DNA from: Rikenella sp031551865
GTDB lineage: Bacteria; Bacteroidota; Bacteroidia; Bacteroidales; Rikenellaceae
Assembly (NCBI GenBank): GCA_031551865.1
Contig: JAVBMY010000012.1
Span: forward strand, 13,801-77,800
Length of the DNA stretch: 64,000 nt
Direction of reading: 5' to 3'
Position 1 is the first letter of the stretch, and each line of letters starts with the position of its first letter. The notes under the pieces are model-generated. The model searched no databases. It was given only the letters and a program-made list of their open reading frames with translations, and had not been told where the DNA came from. Positions 15,950 to 25,505 of the stretch are shown piece after piece. The position numbers and the translations under genes were made by a program.

Positions 15950-17479
15950 ATGGAAGAAAACAACGGATACGTAGCCGCAGTCGACCTCGGAACCACCAAA
16001 GTAGTGATGGCCGTAGGCCGCAAAGCCGACAAAAATAAAATCGAAGTGATCGCCATCAAGGAAGTCCCCTCGGTGGGCATCATGAAAGGCGACCTGCGCA
16101 ACATCGAACAAACCTCGCAAGCTCTGCGCGAAGTGAAACAAAAGCTCGAAGCCGAGCACAACATCATCCTGCACGAAGCCTACGTGGGCGTGAGCGGCCA
16201 GCATATCCGCTGCAACCGCACCCAGGGCTACGTGTCGGTGCAGAGCGTCACCCCCAGCGGCGTGAGCGAAGTGCGCCAGCAAGACGTTCAGCGCCTGATC
16301 GACGACCAGCGCAACGCCTCGATCCCCGTGGGTCAGACCATCATCAGCATCCTGCCCCAATCCTTCATCCTCGACGGCGAAGACGACATCACCGAACCCG
16401 TGGGCATGGAAGGGCGCAAACTCGAAGCCAAATTCAACGTCATCATCGGCGAAGAGGCTTCGATCGAGCGTATCCACCGTTGTTTCCAGCGCGCCGGCCT
16501 GAAACTCTCAGGCATCGTGCTGCAACCCCTCGCCTCGGCCGAAGCCGTGCTGAGCGACGACGAAAAAGAACTTGGCGTGGCCGTCGTCGACATCGGAGGC
16601 GGCACCACCGACCTGTGCATCTACTACGACAAAGTGATCCGCCACATCGCCGTGATCCCCGTCGGAGGCAACATCATCAACAAAGACATCCACTCGTACG
16701 GCATCCTCAAGCGCTACATCGAGAAACTCAAGGTGAACTACGGCGAAGCAGTGCCCGAGCGCGCCACGGCCGACAAATACATCACCATTCCCAGCGTCGG
16801 CGGACAGGCCCCCAAAGAGATCGCCGTGCGCACGCTGGCCGGGATCATCGAAGCCCGCATGTACGACATCATCGAATACGTGAAACTCGAAATCGAGAAA
16901 TGCGGCTACAAGAACAAACTCGGCGCCGGGATCGTGCTGACCGGGGGCGGAGCTAACCTCAAGAACCTCGACCTGCTGTTCAAAAGCAACACCGACATGG
17001 ACGTGCGCGTGGGGCAGCCCACCGTTTACGTGACCCCCGAGAGCGCCGACCTGGTAGGCTCGCCCAAATACGCCACCCTCACGGGCATCATCCTCGACAC
17101 CCTGCGCCAGGGCAAGACCACCGACATCGAAGCCCGGCCCGAAGGCTACATCGACTACAACGACATGCAGAGCGCCGAGAACTTCGACACCGGCAGCTCG
17201 GCGACCACGTCGGGCCCGACCGGCGCCGGCCCTGTTCCTTCGGCATCCACGGCCGCTACGGGCAATACCCCGCCTTTGGGGACCTCGCTGCCCCAGGGCG
17301 GTTACCGCCCCGACGGCCAGCCGGTGAACAACCAGTGGGAGCCCGAAGAACCCGAGTTCCCCGAAGGAGAGCCTAAAGTCAAGCGCCGCAGCCTGGGCCA
17401 ACGCCTCAAGAAGACCTTCGACAGTATGTTCTCCGAACCCGAAGTCGACGACGGCGAAGAGTACGACGGACGATATTAG
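15950..17479 (+). CDS. ftsA: cell division protein FtsA
   Basis: A 509-aa actin-like ATPase that anchors FtsZ to the membrane. Phosphate-1 loop AAVDLGTTKVVMAVG is near the N-terminus (about 9-23). The SHS2/1C subdomain follows (about 85-165), then phosphate-2 VVDIGGGTTDLC and adenosine loop GIVLTGGGANLKNLD. It is longer than the ~420-aa E. coli protein because of a linker of about 80 residues rich in Gly/Pro/Ser (about 405-485). It ends in a basic amphipathic segment (RRSLGQRLKKTFDSMF) that matches the membrane-targeting helix. The start at 15950 (MEENNGYVAAVD) is the family N-terminus; the in-frame 15893 extension is not supported. Confidence 0.95.
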   Translation: MEENNGYVAAVDLGTTKVVMAVGRKADKNKIEVIAIKEVPSVGIMKGDLRNIEQTSQALREVKQKLEAEHNIILHEAYVGVSGQHIRCNRTQGYVSVQSVTPSGVSEVRQQDVQRLIDDQRNASIPVGQTIISILPQSFILDGEDDITEPVGMEGRKLEAKFNVIIGEEASIERIHRCFQRAGLKLSGIVLQPLASAEAVLSDDEKELGVAVVDIGGGTTDLCIYYDKVIRHIAVIPVGGNIINKDIHSYGILKRYIEKLKVNYGEAVPERATADKYITIPSVGGQAPKEIAVRTLAGIIEARMYDIIEYVKLEIEKCGYKNKLGAGIVLTGGGANLKNLDLLFKSNTDMDVRVGQPTVYVTPESADLVGSPKYATLTGIILDTLRQGKTTDIEARPEGYIDYNDMQSAENFDTGSSATTSGPTGAGPVPSASTAATGNTPPLGTSLPQGGYRPDGQPVNNQWEPEEPEFPEGEPKVKRRSLGQRLKKTFDSMFSEPEVDDGEEYDGRY

Positions 17480-17484
17480 TCTGC

Positions 17485-17770
17485 GCATAGAAGCGCCCAC
17501 ACCCACACACCCGAGGCACTGCGTGCCTGGGTGTGGCCGCTAAACATTTTTGATGCAATCTCCGTTGAGAAAGAATCGGGCGCCCCTGCCCCGATCGCAC
17601 AAAGCGCGAGGGGCGCCCGATAAGCTGCCGCCGGAGAAAGAAGCGCCCATCCGCAGGCGCCCAAGGTGCCTGCGGGTGGGCGTTCGGCCTCGCTGAGCAC
17701 GCTCCGTGCATGCCGCTCGACCGCTAAGAAAGGCAGGCCTGCGTGCCTGCGGCACGCAGGCCACCGCACA
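17485..17770 (+). repeat. mosaic hairpin repeat array upstream of ftsZ
   Basis: The 377-bp gap carries three consecutive hairpin modules. The first is GCCCACACCCA.../TGGGTGTGGCCGC (17493-17540). The second is GAGAAAGAATCGGGCGCCCC/GGGGCGCCCGA (about 17570-17622). The third is GAGAAAGAAGCGCCC with CGCAGGCGCC/GGTGCCTGCGGGTGGGC (17636-17685). CGGCCTCGCTGAGCACG and an AGGCCTGCGTGCC/GGCACGCAGGCC hairpin (17732-17762) complete it. An in-frame upstream start for ftsZ at 17743 lies inside this repeat and is rejected. Confidence 0.7.
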
Positions 17771-17856
17771 CAAAATCCGCCCATCCCGGCACAGCTATTG
17801 CATACACCCTTTCCGGCTCCAACAACCTCCATACGACCAACGACTACCAGAACCCC

Positions 17857-19398
17857 ATGAGCATCCATTTCGACGACATAGAACCCTACGACTCCTCGAT
17901 CATCATGGTGATCGGCGTGGGCGGCGGCGGCGGCAACGCCGTGAACCACATGTACAAACTCGGCATCGCCGACGTATCGTTCATGGTCTGCAACACCGAC
18001 CGCCAGGCGCTTGAACGCAGCCCCATCACCAACAAAGTCCGCTTGGGCGACCAGGAGCTCGGCGCCGGCAACGACCCCGAAGCCGGACGCCTCGCCGCCG
18101 AAGCCAGCATTGAAGAAGTCAAAGAGATCCTCCGCGACAAGAACATCCGGATGGTCTTCATCACCGCCGGCATGGGTGGCGGCACCGGTACCGGCGCCGC
18201 CCCCGTCATTGCCCGCGCCGCCAAAGAGATGGGTATCCTGACCGTCGCCATCGTCACCATCCCCTTTAAAACCGAAGGCCCCCGCCGCGTCGAACAGGCC
18301 ATCGAAGGCATCACCGCCATCAGCCGGAACGTCGACTCGCTGCTCGTGGTCGACAACGAAAACATCCTCGAAATCTACGGCGACCTGGCCATGTCCAAAG
18401 CCTTCGGCATGGCCGACGACATCCTGGCCAGCGCCGCCAAAGGTATCGCCGAAATCATCACCAAAGACTACCTGGTGAACGTCGACTTTGCCGACGTGCG
18501 GACCATCATGACCGACAGCGGCATCGCCCTGATGGGCTCGGCCCGCGGCAACGGCCCCGAGCGCGTCGAACAAGTCGCCCGGCAGGCCATGGCCTCGCCC
18601 CTGCTCAACCACAAAGAGATCAAAGGCGCCCACAAAGTACTGCTGAACATCACTTCGGGCCCCGGCAACGAAGTCACCATGTCCGAAGCCTACCGGATCA
18701 CCGAACTCGTGCAACAACTCACCGGCAACAACGACGCCACCAACATCATCTGGGGCGGCGGCGTCGACGACTCGCTGGGCGAAGACCTCTGCATTACCGT
18801 CGTGGCCACCGGATTCGAACTCGAAGACAGCATTTCCGACTCGATCAAAAAACGCTACCCCAACGTTCTCAAGCCCGTCCACCCGACCATCACCCAGCCC
18901 GCCCCCCGTCCGCAACGCGAGACCGTGTCGCTCGAAGACGACGATGACGCCGGGAAAAAGCCCGTACAGGCACCGCCCGCACCCGACGAACTCGGCGTGG
19001 TGACCCACAGTAGCAGCGGCAGCCCCTCCGGCGACGACGGCTGGGACGATCCCCAACCCGCCCCGGTACCCCCCGTCCGCCAACGCATCGGCGAAGACGG
19101 CCCGGCCCCACACACTGCCCCGCACGCGGAACAACCCATTTCCGTACAGGTTCCCCAAACCGAACCCGTACCCGCACAAGCCGGATATACCCCCGAGCCC
19201 CCGGTAGCCCCATCCGGCGGATCGCCCGAACCCGCGCGCTACATCAACCTGACCGAAGAGGAACTCGATATTCCCGCCTACATCCGCCGCCAGCGCAAGA
19301 TCGAAAGCGAGGCCCCGGCCGGCAAGGTATCGCGTGAGAAACTCGAAGGCGAGGCCGCCGACAAAAGCACCGTCAAACCCGACAACGAGTTGTTCTAA
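17857..19398 (+). CDS. ftsZ: cell division GTPase FtsZ
   Basis: A 513-aa tubulin-like GTPase that forms the Z ring. The glycine loop VIGVGGGGGNAVNHM (18-32), the tubulin signature GGGTGTG (107-113) and the T7 catalytic loop NVDFADV (207-213) are all present. A Pro/Ala-rich linker runs from about 340 to 460. The C-terminal FtsA-binding peptide DIPAYIRRQ is at 471-479. A further 34 residues ending KPDNELF follow it, an extension beyond the Proteobacterial end point. The start at 17857 (MSIHFDDIEP) is chosen because the 17743 extension encodes repeat-derived sequence. A 34-bp perfect hairpin begins 12 bp after the stop and may end the transcript. Confidence 0.97.
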   Translation: MSIHFDDIEPYDSSIIMVIGVGGGGGNAVNHMYKLGIADVSFMVCNTDRQALERSPITNKVRLGDQELGAGNDPEAGRLAAEASIEEVKEILRDKNIRMVFITAGMGGGTGTGAAPVIARAAKEMGILTVAIVTIPFKTEGPRRVEQAIEGITAISRNVDSLLVVDNENILEIYGDLAMSKAFGMADDILASAAKGIAEIITKDYLVNVDFADVRTIMTDSGIALMGSARGNGPERVEQVARQAMASPLLNHKEIKGAHKVLLNITSGPGNEVTMSEAYRITELVQQLTGNNDATNIIWGGGVDDSLGEDLCITVVATGFELEDSISDSIKKRYPNVLKPVHPTITQPAPRPQRETVSLEDDDDAGKKPVQAPPAPDELGVVTHSSSGSPSGDDGWDDPQPAPVPPVRQRIGEDGPAPHTAPHAEQPISVQVPQTEPVPAQAGYTPEPPVAPSGGSPEPARYINLTEEELDIPAYIRRQRKIESEAPAGKVSREKLEGEAADKSTVKPDNELF

Positions 19399-19409
19399 TT
19401 TTTTAATGC

Positions 19410-19508
19410 CATCCCGAGCGAAGCCGAGGGAACTTTCCAATAACAGGTGTAGACCACAGGTACGGGTCTGCCTCTTATTGGAAAGTTCCCTCGGCTTCGC
19501 TCGGGATG
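19410..19508. repeat. REP-like foldback (34-bp perfect stem) after ftsZ
   Basis: Positions 19410-19443 are the exact reverse complement of 19475-19508, around a 31-nt loop. The core CATCCCGAGCGAAGCCGAGG is a repeat seen again near 57.0-57.15 kb and, in diverged form, at 50221 and 53698. A T-rich stretch precedes it. It could act as a transcription end or an mRNA 3' stabiliser for ftsZ. Confidence 0.8.
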
Positions 19509-19554
19509 ACGTATTTGAAGTCGGGAAGTTTCTCCCCATTCCGTCCATTTTTAT

Positions 19555-19562
19555 TACCTTTG
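19555..19562 (+). promoter_or_regulatory. -7 promoter box TACCTTTG for the 3'-5' exonuclease gene
   Basis: TAnnTTTG match, 8 nt before ATG 19571. It supports that start over the in-frame 19334 start, which overlaps ftsZ and the foldback. Confidence 0.6.
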
Positions 19563-19570
19563 GGGTCGCC

Positions 19571-20155
19571 ATGTTTCGGACCACCATCACCAACGACGAG
19601 ATCAATCAAATGCCCGTGGAGCAATTCCGCGGCCGTATCCTCGTGGTCGATGACGAAAAGTCTATGCACAAGGCCGGGCAAATCCTGCAAGGCGAGACCC
19701 TGCTCGGTTTCGACACCGAAACCCGTCCCGCCTTCACCAAAGGCGTACAGCACGACACCGCCCTGGTGCAAATCTCAACCGCCGACACCGCCCTGCTCTT
19801 CCGGCTCAAACACATCCGTTTTTCGGACGACGTGCGCCGCGTGCTCGAATCGCCCCGCGTGCTGAAGATCGGCGCCGCGATCCGCGACGACATCAAAGGC
19901 ATGCAGAAGATGAGCCACCTGCGGCCGGGCGGCTTCGTCGATCTGCAATCCATCGTCGGCCGCTGGGGCATCAACGAGCTGAGTGTCAAAAAGATGGCCG
20001 CTATCGTGCTGGGCATCAAAGTTTCCAAAGCACAGCGCCTGACCAACTGGGAGGCTGCCTCGCTCACCCCGGCCCAGCAAAGTTACGCCGCCACCGACGC
20101 CTGGGTCTGCCGCGAGATCTACCTCAGGCTTCAGCAGGCCCCCCCGCTGAAATAA
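19571..20155 (+). CDS. 3'-5' exonuclease, RNase D-like DEDDy family
   Basis: A 194-aa single-domain exonuclease. Exo I is FDTETRP with the catalytic Asp/Glu pair (about 47-53). Exo II is IGAAIRDDIKGM. Exo III is SYAATDAW, in which Tyr and Asp have the DEDDy spacing. It lacks the HRDC domain of true RNase D, so it is a short stand-alone member that could trim RNA or DNA 3' ends. It has its own promoter and a terminator at 20337. An 18-bp sequence covering its last two sense codons and stop (20144-20161) is repeated at 20234-20251. Confidence 0.88.
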   Translation: MFRTTITNDEINQMPVEQFRGRILVVDDEKSMHKAGQILQGETLLGFDTETRPAFTKGVQHDTALVQISTADTALLFRLKHIRFSDDVRRVLESPRVLKIGAAIRDDIKGMQKMSHLRPGGFVDLQSIVGRWGINELSVKKMAAIVLGIKVSKAQRLTNWEAASLTPAQQSYAATDAWVCREIYLRLQQAPPLK

Positions 20156-20336
20156 TTTCCCCGCTGCCGGAATCCCTCCACCGAACCCAACACCTTCACT
20201 ACTCTCCGACCGACCCAAGGGGTTCTGGCCCCGCCGCTGAAATAATTTCCCGGACAACCGGAGTGCTGCGCTCTCAAACCAGGCAACGAACAATTTTCGG
20301 GACAATAACAGTCCGCTCTTCGGACACCTCATCAAT

Positions 20337-20378
20337 ACGTTCCGGCAAGCCTCTACGCTTGCCGGAACGTGTTTTATT
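20337..20378 (+). terminator. rho-independent terminator after the exonuclease gene
   Basis: Stem ACGTTCCGGCAAGC pairs with the GCTTGCCGGAACGT arm around a short loop and is followed by GTTTTATT. The 296-bp gap otherwise contains only the 18-bp direct repeat and the next promoter. Confidence 0.7.
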
Positions 20379-20410
20379 CTATGCAATGGACAAGGCCCCG
20401 GAAAATTCCC

Positions 20411-20418
20411 TACCTTTG
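20411..20418 (+). promoter_or_regulatory. -7 promoter box TACCTTTG for the thioredoxin-like gene
   Basis: TAnnTTTG match located between the terminator and ATG 20452. It gives a leader of about 30 nt and argues against the in-frame start at 20263. Confidence 0.55.
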
Positions 20419-20451
20419 GAAAATCCAAAACCATTCACACGAAACACTCCG

Positions 20452-21741
20452 ATGGAAACATCCCGACACCTTAGCCTGCTGACCTTTGTCGCCGCGTTGC
20501 TTTGCGCCGGGTCGGCTGCTTGTGAAACCGCTTATGCGGCCCCGGCGCCGAAAAAAGCAAAGAAACAACCCGCCGCCGAAACCGTAACCCCGCGACTGAC
20601 CGTGATTGTCGAAAACGCCGGCGACAGCCTCTACGTCGAACCAGTGAACGTCCGCACCGAAGACCGCTCGCAAGGCTCAAAACTTGTCAAATACGCGGAT
20701 TGCATTATTTCGTCCGGTGGCCGCTGGACAGTCGACGTGCCCGATGACGGCGACCTCTACCGTATGACCGTCGTGGCGTTCAAAAACGACACCCTTTTTC
20801 ACGACAAGCTCCGCGAGCGGCTACAAAACGCCAAATTCTACATCGCTCCCGGCGAACACCTCACCCTGCGCGGCACACTGACCGACTCGGTGTTCTATTA
20901 CGAGATCTCCGGTTCGCCCGCCTATGAGACCTTCGGTAAACTGCGCCGCGAGGGATGGGTGGGCTACGAGATCGAACAACAACAAATCTACAAGCAAATG
21001 AGTGCCGCGCGACAAGCGAACGATGCAACCAAATACTACGCCCTGCGCCCCACATACGACCGCCTCGACAGCCTGCTCAAAGCCGCGCAGGTATCCGCCT
21101 TCGAAGCCCACCGCACCGAACCCGTGGCCGCCCTGTTGTTTTTAGAAATATACTCCGGCGACAGCATCAGCCTGTCCCGCTACCACGCCATGTCCGAAGC
21201 CGTGCGCAACGGCCCCTACCGGCAGACACTCGACGCCGGGATGGAGTTCATCTCCGAACGCCTCGAAAGCAAAGACAGCTACACCCGGATACAACCCGGC
21301 GCTCTGGCCCCCGACTTTACAGGCATCGGGCTCGACAGCACCCTGTTCAACCTGCACTCGCTGTTCGGCAAGGGCAAATACACCCTGCTCGACTTCGGGT
21401 TCCTGGCTTGCGCCGGCTGCCACGCCATCGTCCCCGAGCTCAAAGCGGTCTACGAACGCCGGAAAGAGATCCTCGAGATCGTCTATGTCAACATCGACGG
21501 CGATGACATCTGGTTTGAAAAACAGTTGTGGCATTACTTCCGGCACCCGTGGATCAGCGTGAGCAACCATCCCTCGCGCGACGCCGTGAACGTGAACATC
21601 GCCTACGGCCTGCAAGCCTATCCGACCCTCATCCTGATCGACCCTCAAGGTAAGATCGTATGGCGCGGCATCACGAACGTCGGCGAGATGGAAGCGACCC
21701 TCGACAAGTTGACCCGCACGGGGGACACCGCATCGAAATAA
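20452..21741 (+). CDS. envelope thiol-disulfide protein (DUF4369-type N-domain plus thioredoxin fold)
   Basis: A 429-aa exported protein. The N-terminal signal segment (about 1-25) has cysteines at 18 and 24, so lipidation is possible but the lipobox is weak. A beta-rich domain resembling DUF4369 covers about 48-165 and an alpha-helical linker follows to about 285. The thioredoxin/TlpA-like domain (about 285-429) has GALAPDFTGIG and active site CAGC (320-323), with the cis-Pro segment AYPTLILIDP. Such proteins are common in Bacteroidetes and reduce or isomerise cysteines of envelope proteins. The CAGC dipeptide differs from the common CxPC form. It is a single-gene unit. Confidence 0.85.
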   Translation: METSRHLSLLTFVAALLCAGSAACETAYAAPAPKKAKKQPAAETVTPRLTVIVENAGDSLYVEPVNVRTEDRSQGSKLVKYADCIISSGGRWTVDVPDDGDLYRMTVVAFKNDTLFHDKLRERLQNAKFYIAPGEHLTLRGTLTDSVFYYEISGSPAYETFGKLRREGWVGYEIEQQQIYKQMSAARQANDATKYYALRPTYDRLDSLLKAAQVSAFEAHRTEPVAALLFLEIYSGDSISLSRYHAMSEAVRNGPYRQTLDAGMEFISERLESKDSYTRIQPGALAPDFTGIGLDSTLFNLHSLFGKGKYTLLDFGFLACAGCHAIVPELKAVYERRKEILEIVYVNIDGDDIWFEKQLWHYFRHPWISVSNHPSRDAVNVNIAYGLQAYPTLILIDPQGKIVWRGITNVGEMEATLDKLTRTGDTASK

Positions 21742-21888
21742 TGCTTACCTTCGGGCTTTCAAAAAAAGCGGCCTTTTCATACCAAAAAAGAGTCGCCCGA
21801 AAAAGCCCAATACAAACCCTTGCGCCTTCGGAGAACCGCTCGGAACGAATGAGAAACTCCCCGAGGCCGATCAAGCTAACCCAACGCC

Positions 21889-23322
<1,434 letters not shown>

Positions 23323-23369
23323 GGTTCTGCTCTGACCGCGGGATAGCATCGTTCTTCTTTTTCAAAAGA

Positions 23370-23690
23370 CGGGCTGACGCTGGCAGTGAGTGCAATCAAG
23401 TTTGCTTGCATTGCCGAGCGCCGAGGAGGAAAAGGCCACGCAGTGGACTTAACCAAGAAAACTTTTCTGAATGCTCCGCATTCCTCTTTTCAGCATTGCG
23501 GCGAAGAGGTGCGTAGCGCCTCGTGAATCTGATTACGAAAACCCATCTTGAAAGCAAGCTTTCGAAGTGATCTTTCGTAATCAAATTCATAATTCAATGC
23601 CTTCGGCATTTTTGCCACAATGAGAAATAGGCAGGAAACGTAATTTCCAAAAAAGTTCTTTTAATTCTTTTCTTTCAAGAAAAGAATGCC
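23370..23690. repeat. repeat-filled gap between aspA and murD
   Basis: The 398-bp gap contains a reversed copy of the CGGCAAT..GCATTGC unit (23385-23450). It also has a hairpin built on GATTACGAAA/TTTCGTAATC (about 23530-23585) and a perfect ATTCTTTTCTT/AAGAAAAGAAT foldback near 23664-23687. No gene or clear promoter for murD is visible. Confidence 0.6.
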
Positions 23691-23720
23691 CGCCCGGCGA
23701 GGGCGTCAAATTATAAGCGC

Positions 23721-25061
23721 ATGGCAGACAGGAAATTCATTGTGGTGATCGGAGGCGGCGAGAGCGGCTACGGTTCGGCGGTCTTGGCGCAGGAACAGGG
23801 CTTTGAGGTGTTGGTGAGCGATAGCGGGGCCATTAAGGAGCCTTACCGTTCGCAGTTGGCCGAACGCGGGATAGCCTTCGAGGAAGGTGGGCACAGCGAA
23901 GAGAAGATACTCGGCGCCGCCGAGATCATCAAAAGTCCCGGCGTGCCCGATAGCGCACCCTTGATCGTGAGAGCAAGGGAGCGAGGGATTCCCATCATCT
24001 CCGAGATCGAATTCGCCGGTCGCTATACCGGCGGCGCAAAGACCATCTGCATCACCGGCAGCAACGGTAAAACCACCACCACCTCGCTGATATATGAGAT
24101 CCTGCGCGGGGCGGGTTTCGACGCCGAGTGCTGCGGCAACATCGGGCGGAGCTTCGCCCAGGTTGTCGCCGAGCGCGGCGAGCGGCAACCCCGGTGGTAC
24201 GTGCTTGAGATCAGCAGTTTCCAGCTCGACGGCATGTACGATTTCCGCGCCGACATCGCCCTGCTGCTCAACATCACCCCCGACCATCTCGACCGCTACG
24301 ACCACCGCATGGCGCTGTACTCCTCCAGCAAATTCCGTGTGGCGCGTAACCAGCGCCCTGGCGACACGTTCGTCTACTGCGCCGACGACCCCGAGATAGG
24401 GAGCGGTTTAGCTGACGCCCCCGGTGCAGCCGTACGGGTTCCCTTTTCGGTGACGCGTCCCGTGGCCGGCGCCTGGTTCGACGGCACCCTGCTCCACTTC
24501 GAAGACTTTTCCTTTCCAGCCCCGGCGCTGAAAATCAAAGGGCTGCATAACATCCTCAACGCACTGGCCGCCATCGTGGCCACCCTGCGGGCCGGCGCCG
24601 CCCCCGAAGCCGTGGCCAGCGGACTCGAAACCTTCGCAGGCGTCGAGCACCGCCTCGAACACGTGCGCTATGTAGGCAACGTCGAATACATCAACGACTC
24701 GAAAGCCACCAACGTCGCCTCGGTGCGCTACGCCCTCCAATCCATGACCCGCCCCACCGTCTGGATCGCCGGGGGCACCGACAAAGGCAACGACTACAAA
24801 GAGATCGAGTCCCTCGTGCGCGAACACGTCAAAGCCCTCGTCTGCCTGGGCGCCGACAACGCCAAACTCGTCAAAGCCTTCACCGGCGTGGTGCCCGAAA
24901 TCTACGACACTCATTCGTTGGAAGAGGCCATTGCCGCCTGCCGCCGCGCTGCCGCGAGCGGCGACATCGTACTGCTCTCGCCCGCCTGCGCAAGCTTCGA
25001 CCTGTTCCGGAACTACGAAGATCGCGGCCGGCAGTTCAAGGCCGCCGTGAAGGCGCTGTAA
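23721..25061 (+). CDS. murD: UDP-N-acetylmuramoyl-L-alanine--D-glutamate ligase MurD
   Basis: A 446-aa Mur ligase that adds D-glutamate to UDP-MurNAc-L-Ala. The N-terminal domain opens IVVIGGGESGYGSA. The ATP loop GSNGKTTTTS starts at 113. EISSFQLDG, NITPDHLDRYD, NDSKATN and IAGGTDKGND are MurD-specific. Length is standard. It is followed by mraY on the same strand but after a 444-bp repeat-filled gap. In typical clusters murD follows mraY; here the order is murD then mraY, consistent with an inverted segment. Confidence 0.95.
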   Translation: MADRKFIVVIGGGESGYGSAVLAQEQGFEVLVSDSGAIKEPYRSQLAERGIAFEEGGHSEEKILGAAEIIKSPGVPDSAPLIVRARERGIPIISEIEFAGRYTGGAKTICITGSNGKTTTTSLIYEILRGAGFDAECCGNIGRSFAQVVAERGERQPRWYVLEISSFQLDGMYDFRADIALLLNITPDHLDRYDHRMALYSSSKFRVARNQRPGDTFVYCADDPEIGSGLADAPGAAVRVPFSVTRPVAGAWFDGTLLHFEDFSFPAPALKIKGLHNILNALAAIVATLRAGAAPEAVASGLETFAGVEHRLEHVRYVGNVEYINDSKATNVASVRYALQSMTRPTVWIAGGTDKGNDYKEIESLVREHVKALVCLGADNAKLVKAFTGVVPEIYDTHSLEEAIAACRRAAASGDIVLLSPACASFDLFRNYEDRGRQFKAAVKAL

Positions 25062-25064
25062 GCA

Positions 25065-25330
25065 AAAGGCGGCCACCCCACCCCCGCGAGCGGCCTTTGA
25101 GTCCTTCGGTCTCCTGCTCCTTGTGCCTCAGCAATTCAAGCAAGCTTGATTGCACTCGGCTACTGCGTCGCTCGTGCGCTGGGGTGGCCGCGGTATAAGC
25201 ATTGCACCCTTCGCGGAGAAATTCGCGCCCACCCCCCTCGGGGGGGGCGCGCTCCCTCGCCGACAAATGCCTGACGGCATTCGCGGCTCAGTCGATACGG
25301 CCCCTACGGGGCCGCCGAGCCGCGCACTTC
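25065..25330 (+). repeat. mosaic hairpin array upstream of mraY with a nested insertion
   Basis: Hairpin arms GCGGCCACCCCA (25069-25080) and TGGGGTGGCCGC (25180-25191) enclose 99 nt instead of 24 nt as at 13.4 kb. The extra ~75 nt (25100-25174) are a copy of the CGGCAAT..GCATTGC unit. The linker ATAAGCATTGCACCCTTCG with CGGAGAAA follows (to 25221), then hairpin 1 GCGCCCACCCCC/GGGGGGGGCGC, hairpin AATGCC/GGCATT (25266-25281) and CTCAGTCGATACGGCCCC (25287-25304). The remaining ~170 bp to mraY show no gene. Confidence 0.8.
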
Positions 25331-25505
25331 GCGACTAAAGTCGCTCCGTGACGCGGCCGCTACGGCCTCGCGGAGTTTACCCGGCCGAAGCTGCGAGGAA
25401 CGAAGCAGGCAGCCGAATGGGCGAGGCCTCCATCGACACCGAGAGTCTCCGGATGCCGCCTACAACCCGAAAACCCCGAACCATTAGCTATCAACCTACA
25501 CGCCG

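Noticed and set aside
17743..17856. N-terminal extension of ftsZ to the upstream in-frame ATG
   Set aside because: The added residues translate the AGGCCTGC hairpin repeat; the conserved FtsZ N-terminus begins at 17857.
17476..19605. 709-codon open frame on the minus strand opposite ftsZ
   Set aside because: It is a mirror of GC-rich ftsZ codons, rich in Val/Gly/Asp/His with no domain, and the plus strand encodes an unmistakable FtsZ.
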